NCBI GenBank assembly: GCA_002110485.1
Contig: MOWL01000092.1
Location: 431,515 to 495,514, forward strand
Direction: 5' to 3'
DNA length: 64,000 nucleotides
DNA from: Emergomyces orientalis
Taxonomy: Eukaryota; Ascomycota; Eurotiomycetes; Onygenales; Ajellomycetaceae
Positions within the stretch are counted from its first letter, which is position 1. Every line of letters begins with the position of its first letter. Shown in pieces: positions 45,397-54,930 of this stretch. The position numbers and the translations under genes were made by a program. Under the pieces are notes generated by a model. It was not told the DNA's origin. It ran no database searches and saw only the letters and a list, made by a program, of their open reading frames with translations.

Positions 45397-45584
45397 CCAA
45401 AATGGCGGAGAAACCTGGGGGTCTTTTGACCGTGGGTCATTGGTCGCCACAGGACCACAGAAATCGGTTCAATGGCGACAAAAAATATGTATTTTAAGGA
45501 CAGTACTTTACTATAACAAGGCATCTAGTCACTACTTTTGTTGCAAGACAGTTTTTGTCCTGGGGCACTTCTGTTGCAAGCCAC

Positions 45585-46802
45585 GTTTTGATTGATTGAT
45601 TTATTCATAGATTGTCCCAGCCGCCCTCAGGCAGCTATGCAGCGTACAACTATATATACAGGAGTTTCTGCTCTTTTCCTTGGAAATTCAGTTATTCTTG
45701 CTAGAAATGCCTAGTTGTTAGGCCGGCTATTCCTGCAAGAACTGCTTCTTTTCCACTGGAGCTTCCTCTATCTATAGTCTTCCTATCAGTTCTGTATCTC
45801 TGCCTTGTTAGGTCTTTCCTGACCCTCCTCAACTTCTGTCTACTGGTTTTACACTCGCATGCTAGTTATATTGAAGTACTGTGGATGGGACTGTCTGGAA
45901 TTGACCCAGGAGGCCCGTCCTGATCATCATTTTTGCTGCTTGTACCGCCATTGACGAGCTACAGAGGATGCGTTTGATGTCCACACATGGAAGCTTGCCT
46001 GCCCACATTCGGTGTCGTTCGTCCATCCAGTTTCGGCATTCCAGGAGGATGTGGCGTACCGTTTGTGGTCCCCAACCACATTGACATTTGTTAGTGTCGG
46101 CTTTGTTGATGGCGTGGAGGTATGCTCGCAGTCCAATCTTTCCTGTACGCATCTGTGTGATTGCTGAGCTGATCGCTCTATGCGTCCCAGTGTGTGTGTC
46201 GAGTGTCGCTTTCCCTGGCCGAACCCCGAGTTTGAAGAGGTCTCTACCGTGCTTAGCTTTTTCCCAGGACGTCTCCCACTCGCCCTTCATCGCCTGACGA
46301 ATGGTGGACCTTGTTGTTGCCATAAGAATTCGGAGTGATCCTGGTTCTGGCCGCTGTTCCCCAGTAGTTCGTACGTTGGGGTCATTTCTGGCTGCTTCCT
46401 TCGCTGCTACATCGGCAGCTTCGTTACCTAGCACTCCGACATGTGCTGGGATCCATCGGAACTGGACTTCCCACCCCAAGTGTCGGAGTTTATCGAATGC
46501 CTGTATGGCCTCGGCGAGGATATATTGACCCGAATGGTGCTTGGGGTTCTGCATCGCTTGGACGGCAGCCTGATTGTCGGTGAAGATGGCGGCGCGCTTC
46601 CCGGGGCCAGCGCCAGCTGCATCGATGTCGAGAACCATCTGCAACGCTAGCACTAGGCCCCTGAGTTCCGCCGCGTATACTGTGGAGGTGCTGGATGCGC
46701 CCATGTATTGGGTCCGCCTTGTGCAGACGCCGTTAACCTGGAGCACCGGCGCCACAGCTGCTGCCCCGACATGACCACCGATGCCGCTACCGTCGGTGTA
46801 GA
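45585..46802 (-). mobile_element. 5'-truncated Tad1-like LINE, RNase H end
   Basis: On the minus strand 46802-45862 encodes an open LINE C-terminus: RNase H with CIYTDGSGIGG, AELRGLVLAL, IFTDNQAAV and GNEAADVAA (D, E, D, D), then LRTGKIGLRAYL-type sequence and CQCGWGPQTVRHILLEC. The 3' tail reaches about 45591 with ATTGATTGATTTATT. TGCAAGCCAC is found on both sides (45575-45584 and 46803-46812), a likely target duplication. The insertion is truncated just before the RNase H, lies inside a tandem repeat, and has few signs of C-to-T mutation. Confidence 0.85.
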
Positions 46803-46965
46803 TGCAAGCCACTTTTTGTTGCAAGCCATTTTTTGTCCCGGGACATTTCGGTCGCCCTGCTGCTTTTGTTGCAAGCCACGTTTTGCTGCAAGCCATTTTT
46901 TGTCCCAGGACATTTCAGTCGCGCTGCTGCTTTTCTTGCAAGCCGTTTTTTTTTTTTTTTTCAAG
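46803..46965. repeat. Tandem repeat targeted by the LINE
   Basis: Two diverged 67-base units begin GCAAGCCATTTTTTGTCCC at 46821 and 46888, each with a GCAAGCCAC sub-repeat. A related piece lies on the other side of the LINE at 45540-45584. The minus frame of the LINE runs on through this repeat, adding an N-terminal stretch rich in Lys (KWLATKAAGRPKCPGTKNG) that is not LINE sequence. Confidence 0.7.
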
Positions 46966-46967
46966 CC

Positions 46968-47104
46968 ACGGGGGGTACTGGTTTCTGAAAATGATGCGTC
47001 GGGTGTGGGCCGATTGACCGTTTTGCAATCTGGTCGGCGACTTTATTCCGGAAGATGCCACAGTGAGCTGGCACCCATTGCATTTGAATGTTGACTCCCA
47101 GTGT
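46968..47104 (-). pseudogene. Second LINE RNase H fragment
   Basis: The minus strand reads VNIQMQWVPAHCGIFRNKVADQIAKRS, the conserved end of LINE RNase H, where GNE would be expected for RNK. The G-to-A type changes fit RIP-like mutation. It differs in sequence from the LINE at 45.6-46.8 kb, so it is an independent fragment. Confidence 0.65.
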
Positions 47105-47856
47105 TTCTTTCATCTGTTTTGATGTCAACTTATGGTGAATGTTCTTCTCACATCATTTCTAACGCTGCTACCATACTTACCTTTCCCTGAAATCGCGAAA
47201 ATTGAGCGCCACCGATCATTGAGGAGGTCTTGAGGCAAGACTTATCATAGTGAGTCAAATGGTGTGGGCCACGGTTTCGGATCGCAAATCGTGGTCCAAG
47301 CATGCAAGCGCGGCAGCAAAACGACTGATCACTTGAAATGACGTTCGACAGAAGTACACTTTTAAAAAGCGACTTTTGGCTCAATAAAGGCAGGCCATCA
47401 TATTTCTAGACAACACTCACTTGTAGCTATAAATTGAGATCTCTTCCCATAATGCCAAGAGATAACTCTCAAGTCCCAGATCCTCAACTTCATTGAGTGG
47501 ACGGGCTATTCCCTATCCACACAATGTGCATGCATACCTGAGCTTCTCTCCTATTTCTTGAAGCTCGCTCACGGCCTTCGCTTGGCTATTCCCTCTTGCC
47601 CAGATTTTCATAACATGAGGTTCTGCTTCAGATTGAAAATCTCTGAAAATTCTGAATTGAGCTGCCTTTGATTGCCAGTTTGTTTTGGGAGGTGACAAAA
47701 TTTTTTTTTTTGGATGGATTCTTTTTCATTGAAATTTGTGATGAAAATTGAAGTTTTCAACTGACACAGGTTCAAGATTGAGTTAAACTCGAAGTTTCTC
47801 CTTGAATTTTGATGGGATATATATACTCCATGGATTTAAAAGCTAACTTTTGAAGG
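47105..47856. other. Noncoding stretch
   Basis: No supportable gene. A run of T bases lies at 47700-47711. Short minus frames (47148-47384 and 47513-47698) have protein-like composition but no motif; the second may be upstream gag sequence of the gypsy relic that follows. Confidence 0.3.
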
Positions 47857-48279
47857 TCAACTTCTACAGTAAAAGTTAACTTTCCCAGAACCCCTAGTAG
47901 GAGCGCCCACAGGGGAGAAGTGCCCACAGGGGAGAAGTTCCCACAGGGGAGAAGTTCCCGGGTACAGTAAGAGCGCCCACAAGGGTCTGACTTTATTGGG
48001 AAGTCTACTGACCTTCTCGAGTCTCCGTTCCTTCAGACGCATGCCCACCTCTACAGCCAGGTTGATCATGTCTTGCAGATATTTTGGTCAATCTTTCTGG
48101 ATGAGAACATTCTTGATGTCATCGCACAGATCTGTATAAAAATAATGAATCAATGCTGTATATCCCCAGGCTAGATCTGCTGAGAGTGATTGAAACTCAG
48201 AAGCATACTCTTTAATAGAACTGGTCTGAGTGAAACTCATCAGCTTTGCCGCCATTGATATGCCAGTGGGAAAATCCAA
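47857..48279 (-). pseudogene. Ty3/gypsy gag relic
   Basis: On the minus strand one frame, broken by a single TGA, reads IKEYASEFQSLSADLAWGYTALI, HYFYTDLCDDIKNVL, then YLQDMINLAVEVGMRLKERR. This is the characteristic end of fungal Ty3/gypsy gag. The TGA stands where TGG would give DWPKYLQ. Right after the gag similarity, 47900-47960 holds three copies of a 17-base unit (GCCCACAGGGGAGAAGT). Confidence 0.75.
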
Positions 48280-48564
48280 GTAAATTTGTTGATCAAAGTG
48301 AGGATTTCAGTGGTGGAAATTTGTTATCTGAAATCAAAACTCTATGTTCATACTGGTGACAATGATTTCAAAAATCACCTTCTAGCTGCCTGTGGTGATG
48401 ATGAGAAGCATTGCAGATTAGCACTAGTTCTCAACAAACTTAAGTCACCAAACAGACTGTACTGTAAGGAATCACATGTAGATCTTAATCAGGTGAGAAA
48501 CAATGATTAATATTAACAATCTGAAGTAAGGGGTGGTTCTAATAACAAGACGTAGTGGTTGGTT

Positions 48565-48765
48565 GGTTGATGAGTCTCTTAGAACAGTATTGATACGGTT
48601 TCGTGGTCCGGACCAGAAGGACGCCAAGGCATGACAAAGATGGCCATGATTGGTTTAATTTATTTAGTCCGTCCTTGACGGTCCGGACCAGAAGGACGCC
48701 AAGGCGTGACAAAGATGGTCATGATTGGTTTAATTTATTTAGTCCATCTTTGGAGGACGCCAACG
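48565..48765 (+). repeat. Dispersed repeat family, partial copy 3 with 75-bp tandem duplication
   Basis: It begins GAGTCTCTTAGAACAGTATTGATACGG, matching 41420-41450 and 43690-43720. The segment starting GGTCCGGACCAGAAGG then occurs twice, at 48605 and 48680, with a 75-base period and few differences. It is separated from the other copies by 5-7 kb. Confidence 0.7.
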
Positions 48766-49511
48766 CATGACTTCGACTTGGCAGCTGAGACAGCGTAGCC
48801 TGACGTAATCACATCAAATTAATGGTGGTTATCAAATTGTACGTCGCTGTGTACTTCAAAAGCGTCGCTGCCGTTTTCCACAGGTTTCCTGGCCTGCAGG
48901 TCCAGCTGATTGCATGGTTCTCCTCTTGGACGGCGTCTCGGCCTAGTATCATTATGTGTTGGTTAACGCACTTCGGTATAAGTTTGGGGTGCAACCTTAC
49001 CCGTTGGGTTTTGATTGTGGACTCCAGCAGCGCGATATACGAAAATAGTGTTCTAGCATCCGCGAGGATATTGTAGGCTATGAAGGATGGTATAGAGTAC
49101 TTCACATTGTGGCAATAGAGGGCAGAACAAGCAAAATTAAAATTATTGAGTAGAAAACATCACCGTAGCTTGACCTAGTGCTGTAAAACATATCTAATTC
49201 AAAACAATTATATACAAATACAGCAAATTTGCTGTGAAGATGAAGTAAATAAATAGCACATAACCAACTTGTTCCTAAGCCACAGTAGTTTATCTGTTAT
49301 CAAATGCAAAAGGGAAGCAGAAAGGCAGATTAGGACGGGAGGAATTGTGAATGATCTGTGAGACGAACGGGGGCCTCCAGGCACACATGAAACCCTCACT
49401 TTGATTATTGCCTTCCTCGCCCTGGCTGCCAGGCGGAAACCAAGATGGTCGGGAGCTCGGTGGCAGACAGCCAGTCGGGGCACTGGGTTCACCGGATTGT
49501 GCGAGCATCCT
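48766..49511. other. Noncoding stretch with unassigned frames
   Basis: A minus frame 49105-48809 (98 codons, with HAISWTCRPGNLWKTAATLL) looks protein-like but matches no family I know. From 49130 to 49330 the DNA is AT-rich. The right end joins the broken DUF3435 gene. Confidence 0.3.
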
Positions 49512-49898
49512 GTACTTGGGCGAACGTGTAACGGTTCCGTGTGCAGTTTCCGCATGGACCAGAAGCTCTTTCAGAGTTGCAAGCTGCAGTACACCAGGGG
49601 ATCACACTCACTGGTGCCAGTGGTCGCGGGCTCTATCTATCCCGTCGATGGTCTGTTGCTTCAGGCGACGCCGCCGGAGGTGTTTGATGTCAAGGTTGGC
49701 CTCCTCGGCCTCATAGTGTTCGGGAGGAGGAAGCTTGTCTTCTTCCCAAAACTCCTCATCACTTTCATCACTCTCATCGCTATCGCCGGTCCCGTCAGTG
49801 TCATTACCGCTGTCGTCTGAAAATATATCATTGGTGTAGCCATGGGTGTCGTCCGGCCCACTGCCCTCATCCTCGCCGAACGCAGCCATTTTGAGCAT
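49512..49898 (-). pseudogene. Broken N-terminus of a second DUF3435 gene
   Basis: The minus frame starts at 49898 with an acidic leader (DSDESDESDEEFWEED). It continues PPEHYEAEEANLDIKHLRR and IDGIDRARDHW, the standard N-terminal signature of DUF3435 proteins. Where the family continues with a Tyr-Cys motif and an Asp-Pro motif there are two TGA codons, and then LQLATLKELLVHAE resembles the next helix. After about 49512 similarity ends. No recombinase core is present, so this is a truncated relic, oriented opposite to the intact gene at 36.4 kb. Confidence 0.7.
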
Positions 49899-51015
49899 TC
49901 AGGCCACAGGGAGCCTTTCCGTCCACGATGGAAGGTTCAGGACGTCGTCAGGAGAAGATGGAGGGCAGGAAGAGAAGGGAGGAGGAAGTATGCTAGAATG
50001 CTACGGACCTCTATAGTAAAAATAACCTCTGACTGAAGACGACGACGAGCTGCCTGCAGCTACTTGTAGAGACGAGCGCGATCAGAGGTAAGGAAGGTCA
50101 TCTCCGTCCCCTGGAGGGAAGAGAGATGGATGGCAGGGGGGAAAGGATCCATTTTGAGTCCCCGGCACAAGAAGGGTGTCGAAAAAAAAGATGGCCCTCT
50201 TGCTCAGGAAGTACTCCGTACGGGTGAAAAGAAAGCGAGAGAAATCGCTGGCAGAGGTCCACCTTCAGAAGATTGCTGTGATTCGACCGTGCATGTTGGT
50301 GAGGAGGTAGATGGAGATGGAGGTGGCGATGGCGATGGAGATGGAGGTGGCGATGGCGATGGAGATGGCGATGGCGATGGAGATGGAGTTGACAAAGGCG
50401 ATCTGCTGCCAAGCAGAAGTGCGGGTCAACATATCAGGAAGCCCGAAGACGATCTGTCATCCATGATCCTAGGCCATCACTGGCGTCCCTTTGCTGGGTA
50501 TGAAAATCGCGATTCCCTTGACTTAGAGTCTTTTCAGGGCCTCGACGGGAGGCTGACGCCCTATATAAGCTTAACATTGGCCACGTAATCTTCATTTCTA
50601 CTGCTTGACTGGATAATGTCAAGTAGTGCTACAGGCTATCTTGCTACTCAACGTCACCTCTTAAGCAATAGTTTACAATGATCATTTATCGGCAAACTAT
50701 ATAATTAATTTTCTTTGAAGAGGACTGACAGTTATCTTGGTATTGCAAAAGAGCTGGGGAGGTGATGATAGTAGCTCTGTGGCTATGAAAAAGTACTCAT
50801 AAGTTGATGTCAGAAAACGTTACATACAAAAAAAACCATTTACCAATGGTTAGATAGTGAACACCAAAATATTTGGTCTACATGTTGAATGTAGATTACA
50901 GGTTGAATGCATGCGTCGAATTGAGGGACTGAATGGGAGTAAAGCAGAGGGAGCGGAGTGGAGGAGGAAAGAAAAATGGGTGGAGAGAGCTGAACAAAAA
51001 AAAGAGAAAAGAAGA
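49899..51015. other. Intergenic region with GATGGN microsatellite
   Basis: Between the DUF3435 relic and the kinase gene no convincing gene was found. At 50310-50387 the hexamer GATGGM is repeated about 13 times and opens a 152-codon plus frame (50130-50588, Gly/Asp repeat). I regard that frame as a by-product of the repeat. Part of the rest is promoter of the relic on the left and 3' UTR of the kinase on the right. Confidence 0.4.
50310..50387. repeat. GATGGA/GATGGC hexanucleotide microsatellite
   Basis: Imperfect hexamer repeats of GATGGA, GGTGGC and GATGGC run for 78 bases without interruption of the six-base period. The acidic Asp/Gly codons they create recall the acidic leader of the DUF3435 gene at 36.48 kb (GATGGTGATGGTGACGATG), but no homology is claimed. 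Confidence 0.85.
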
Positions 51016-52680
51016 TTAATGAACATGGTCCATCAACTCGGCCCGGATCTTTTCGTCATGAACATCACTCAATACAGCTTCTCCGCATCTAGCCAGATGG
51101 CCACGCATTTTAATCCATGTGTTTTCAAAAGTAGGTAGATATTTCACAAATTCAAGAATTAGAGAATATGCATAGTGGATGAATAGCAACATGTGATCCC
51201 GGGTATGTGGGAGGTGCGAACTTAAAAGCTTCAAAAATGGCTGGATACCAATCTGCCACATTCTGGTAGGCAATGAACATTTATTGGGAATTTGTTGAAG
51301 ATCCAGATTAGCGGACGGGTGTTGCGTAGCTATAAAGATATCACAATACTCTCTCAGTAGAACTTTATGAGAAGAGTTCAAAAGTTGCCATTGTGCATCA
51401 GTGAAATGTTCCGTTGGTTTGGAGAGCCGCTGCTCCTTGCATTTCTCCTCAGCTTTATCAAGGCTGAAAAGTATGTGTTCAGCCTGATGCGCTAATTCTT
51501 CGCCCGATATCGTGGTCAATCGAAAAAGAGGTATTCCGGGGCAGTCACACCACGGTTCGGGTTTCATTTGATACTTTTTAATCGTCCAGTCGAAGATATA
51601 GTCATTCTGGAATCTCTCGCGCGCAAACAAATCGCGGAAGATCTTTCGGAGGTAGGAGTAGTCTGGCTTTTCTTTGATGGAAAGGGATTGACAGTACGTG
51701 AAGAAGGTAGAGAATTCAGCGGGCGATCCACTGCAGAGTTGGCTGATGGGAATATCCTGTTTTTTCTTCAAGATGAGATTGTGATCCTCCCGCTCTGTCG
51801 GAGCAGTCGGGTCTAGCCACGGAAGAGACCCATGAAGTAAATACAGCAACGTATAGCCAAGAGCCTCCATATCGTCACGAGGAGATTGCTCCAGTCCTAA
51901 ATGAGTATTGATACTAGCAAAGCAGGCAGTGCCAGTGTTCAGTGTTTCACAAGCTGAACCTTCAAGATCATATTCCCTAGCCAGCGCAAAATCAATAGCG
52001 TGAACTTGATTTCCGCACTTTCCAATACCCATTAGAAAGTTGTCGGGCCTGACATCGCGATGAAGAAAAGACTTTTTATGAATGCCTTCAAGGCAGGATA
52101 TAAGTTGCTCAGCCAATGAAAGCACAGTCTTCAGAGTGAATTTCCTGTCACAGAAGATGAAAAGGTCCTCCAGAGTAGGGCCAAGTAGATCAATAACCAT
52201 GGCCTGATAGTCATCTGCGGGCATGCCAAACCAATGAATAAAAGGGATTCCGACACCACCACTGAGGTGTCTGTAGACACGGGACTCATGCTGTAGCAGT
52301 CCGGCATTGTCGTACTCGATCTTGATGGCAACTTCTTGTCCGGAGATAGTATTGATGCCTATTCAGAGGTGTAAGACAGGATGATCAGGGAAGTTGGTAA
52401 AGGATGGGCTGCTTACCAGTATAGATGTTACCGTGACTTCCCTTCCCTATCATTTTGTCAATTTCGTATTTATCGATGTATAGTTTCTGAAATGTAGGGT
52501 TAATTTCATGTCCTTCAGTGTCAATGGCACAATGCTCACTGGAATATCCTTCAAATGAGGTCCCGCAGTGGCGACAGCTTGTTCCTCACAATCGACCAAA
52601 TCAGTGGCAGCGCTTCGAGCAGAGAGGCTTGCCCCATGATCGATTGTGTCGTGGGTGATATCGCTAGGTTTTTTAGACAT
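51016..52680 (-). CDS. Casein kinase 1-like protein kinase (517 residues)
   Basis: Three exons, 52680-52540, 52486-52417 and 52358-51016, fit in phase (introns 53 and 58 bases). The kinase domain starts near residue 54: MIGKGSHGNIYTG (Gly loop), AIKIE (Lys), HRDVRPDNFLMG (catalytic loop) and AIDFALAREY, where DFG has become DFA. The Arg in place of Lys in HRDxKPDN and the short gap to the substrate-binding lobe fit the CK1 group. A 200-residue C-terminal extension without a CK1 counterpart follows (ISGEELAHQAEHIL, then helical to the end). The metal-binding Asp is retained, so activity is possible. Such divergent CK1 genes occur in accessory parts of fungal genomes. Confidence 0.92.
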
Positions 52681-53671
52681 TTTGAATGAGTTTGGCCGAA
52701 TGGCAATATGTCTATTCTTTTGATGTATGGTTTTCTTGGTCTGCTCCAGAAAGGGGAACGAAAATTAAGGTTCGAGAGACTGCCTGAGTTGCAAGATAAC
52801 CGGGGAAATATGATGGGTGATATGCTTTATAAAGACAATACGCATCATCTTCGGCCCTGAAAAAGAAATGTGCACAGCAATCTCTGTTCAATACTGAAAC
52901 AGTTAGCAATTTAATATTAGGGGCATCACAACCAGGGTCAGCTGCCCGCCATTTGCGCGAACCAGTTGCAAACCTAGTACCCTGACTTTTCACCTCCTAA
53001 CGCCACTCAGACAGAAATATTGGTCCTATCAGACGGAGGGTATGGATTGGCATGGGACAATATAGCCAAACCCGGATTGTATAATCCCAGGTTCGCAGCA
53101 ACTGAATTTGTGGCTACTCAATACACATTCAGGCGGGCAGAGCAGCGATGCACCTCTCAGCCTACTGCAGCTGGATCACACTTGTAGTTTCTCAACCATT
53201 GATCCGGTTGGGTAATATAGTTAGCAATCAGGCAATTTGAGCATGGGGTGGATACTGTTTTTGCGGTGTAAGTCTCCAGAATGCCGCTCCATTACGCCTT
53301 GCAGATAAATCACCCATCCTTAATCCCGCATCCCATACGCTACTATCCATTCCGCAACAGGAGTCTGGTAAACCCGGAAATCTTATAGAAGCTGCCTATC
53401 TTGTGGTAGTTGTTGTGGCCCATCTGCCATGTGGGCATTAGTCCATCAATAACTCCCATGATTTATCGATTTTTATCCTTGAACACGCTCCCACTTTGTG
53501 TCCATCACTCCACTTTCCCTTTTCTCTTCACAGAGAGTATGCGTCTCTGAGCTGCTTCATTCAGCATACCTGCCATATCTATCTGTAAGGAAGAAGCCCC
53601 CACACTTTTCCACATAGATTTAAATCTCAAGCTTACAGGTCAGGCGAGATAGAGACCAGCATTCACTCAAA
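52681..53671. other. Divergent intergenic region between kinase and F-box gene
   Basis: The kinase (-) and the F-box gene (+) are transcribed away from each other. No other gene is supported in these 991 bases. The last 100 bases before 53672 are a pyrimidine-containing leader. A minus frame at 52712-52993 shows no motif. Confidence 0.4.
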
Positions 53672-54457
53672 ATGGGCGACAAACTGCCGGTTGAGTTGGT
53701 GGGACAGATTGCTCAGAACATGAACAAGAAGGATCTGAAAAATCTTATGAAAGTCTCCTGGAAGTTCCGCTCTGCTGTCGAACCAATGATATACGAGGGG
53801 ATCAGTTTGACCTGCCCTGCAGTATTGGCCTTGCTGAGGGCCATCCATGAACGGCCTCGTATGGTTTCGCGCACCGAAACGCTTAAGATATCCGAGACGG
53901 AGGACCAGACAATTAATGCAACAGAGCTTGTTCAAATGGCTGGATTAAACGCACAGTCAACTGGGAATCAAATCATCTCGCACCTGCTATCCAAATTGCC
54001 TAATCTCCACTCCTTTTGCTTCCGCTCTTTCAAAAGTGATTTTGGTCATATTATAAACCGTGTGGACAGAAAACCTCTTGATTTTTCCAGTCTAAGAAAG
54101 ATTGTAACACTTCAGTTGCCGGTGCATTGTCTGCTCACATTTCCAACACCAGTTTTGCCTGTGACACTGGAATGCCTCAAAGTGAGAGACGCTGAGTCGG
54201 TCAATGGAGAAAATCTTATAAAAATGCTGGTCAATTATATCAAGCAGAAGCCTGTTGGGGGTACAGACACATGGGCGCTAAAATTCATTACTATTGTCTC
54301 GAATATTGGTTCCTGCACGTATTCCAGAGCAGAGCAGAGGGATATTTCTGAAGATAACACAGCCGAGCTGAGGGCTATCTGCAATGATAAAGGGGTGAAA
54401 TTGCACTGGCGTAGGATTGTTGTTATGACGTGTGGTCGTGAACCTTGGGCATATTAG
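53672..54457 (+). CDS. F-box-like protein (261 residues)
   Basis: A single open exon begins TCAAAATGGGC, a good fungal start context. Residues 4-45 (LPVELVGQIAQNMNKKDLKNLMKVSWKF) form an F-box-like motif: LPxEL at the start, a D-L-x-x-L-M-x-V core and a following W-x-F. The rest (residues 60-240) alternates hydrophobic and polar residues in a loose Leu-rich pattern (LHSFCFRSF, LECLKVRDAE), as in fungal F-box proteins with degenerate LRRs. F-box proteins recruit substrates to SCF ubiquitin ligases. The substrate cannot be guessed. No intron is needed. Confidence 0.7.
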   Translation: MGDKLPVELVGQIAQNMNKKDLKNLMKVSWKFRSAVEPMIYEGISLTCPAVLALLRAIHERPRMVSRTETLKISETEDQTINATELVQMAGLNAQSTGNQIISHLLSKLPNLHSFCFRSFKSDFGHIINRVDRKPLDFSSLRKIVTLQLPVHCLLTFPTPVLPVTLECLKVRDAESVNGENLIKMLVNYIKQKPVGGTDTWALKFITIVSNIGSCTYSRAEQRDISEDNTAELRAICNDKGVKLHWRRIVVMTCGREPWAY

Positions 54458-54549
54458 ATGCGGTTGGTCGCGTTCTAACTGTATTTTAACAATTTGCTGA
54501 GACAACCACATTCTGGAACACATTTTGTGCCACTGCACTGATTTAAGTA

Positions 54550-54588
54550 TGGTAAATTACCTCCGAGACAAACAAGACAGACACATCC
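54550..54588. repeat. Partial core of the MITE-like family
   Basis: TTACCTCCGAGACAAACAAGACAGACAC repeats the internal core of the inverted-repeat family (compare TACCTTTAAGACAAACAAGACAAACAC in the adjacent copy 2). It lacks arms and sits about 30 bases left of copy 2. Confidence 0.55.
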
Positions 54589-54617
54589 AAAAAGTGGTGA
54601 AGTACGGAGAATGAAGT

Positions 54618-54798
54618 AGTTATTATTACACCATGACCTTGGCCACTTTGCACCACTAGGCTAACTTAGTAGGGAAAAGTACCTTTAAGACAAACAAGAC
54701 AAACACGAAAAGGTACCCCTTCTCATACTAAATTAGCCTAGTGGTACAAAGTGGCCAAAGGTCGTGGTGTGGCCAAGTTCATGATGAAATACATTATC
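54618..54798. mobile_element. Short inverted-repeat element (MITE-like), copy 2
   Basis: The left end ACCATGACCTTGGCCACTTTGCACCACTAGG pairs with the right CCTAGTGGTACAAAGTGGCC ... CAAGTTCATGATG. The core AAGTACCTTTAAGACAAACAAGACAAACAC and CTTCTCATACTAAATTAG match copy 1 at 6.4 kb. As in copy 1, the right arm has about 18 extra bases relative to the left. The arms have diverged strongly between copies but the pairing within each copy is kept. Confidence 0.75.
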
Positions 54799-54930
54799 AT
54801 CGCCAAAAGTATAACATATAGAAAAAAACCCTCCAAAGGAAAAGGTCTATGACAGAAAAGGTCTTAACATAAAAACTCTCGGAACATATGCTCACTATTA
54901 CAGTACTCCATGCTGAGATTCCCGTGCCAT

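Noticed and set aside
50130..50588. 152-codon Gly/Asp-rich frame
   Set aside because: A third of it is the GATGGN microsatellite, which is open in all frames; the remainder has no family features.
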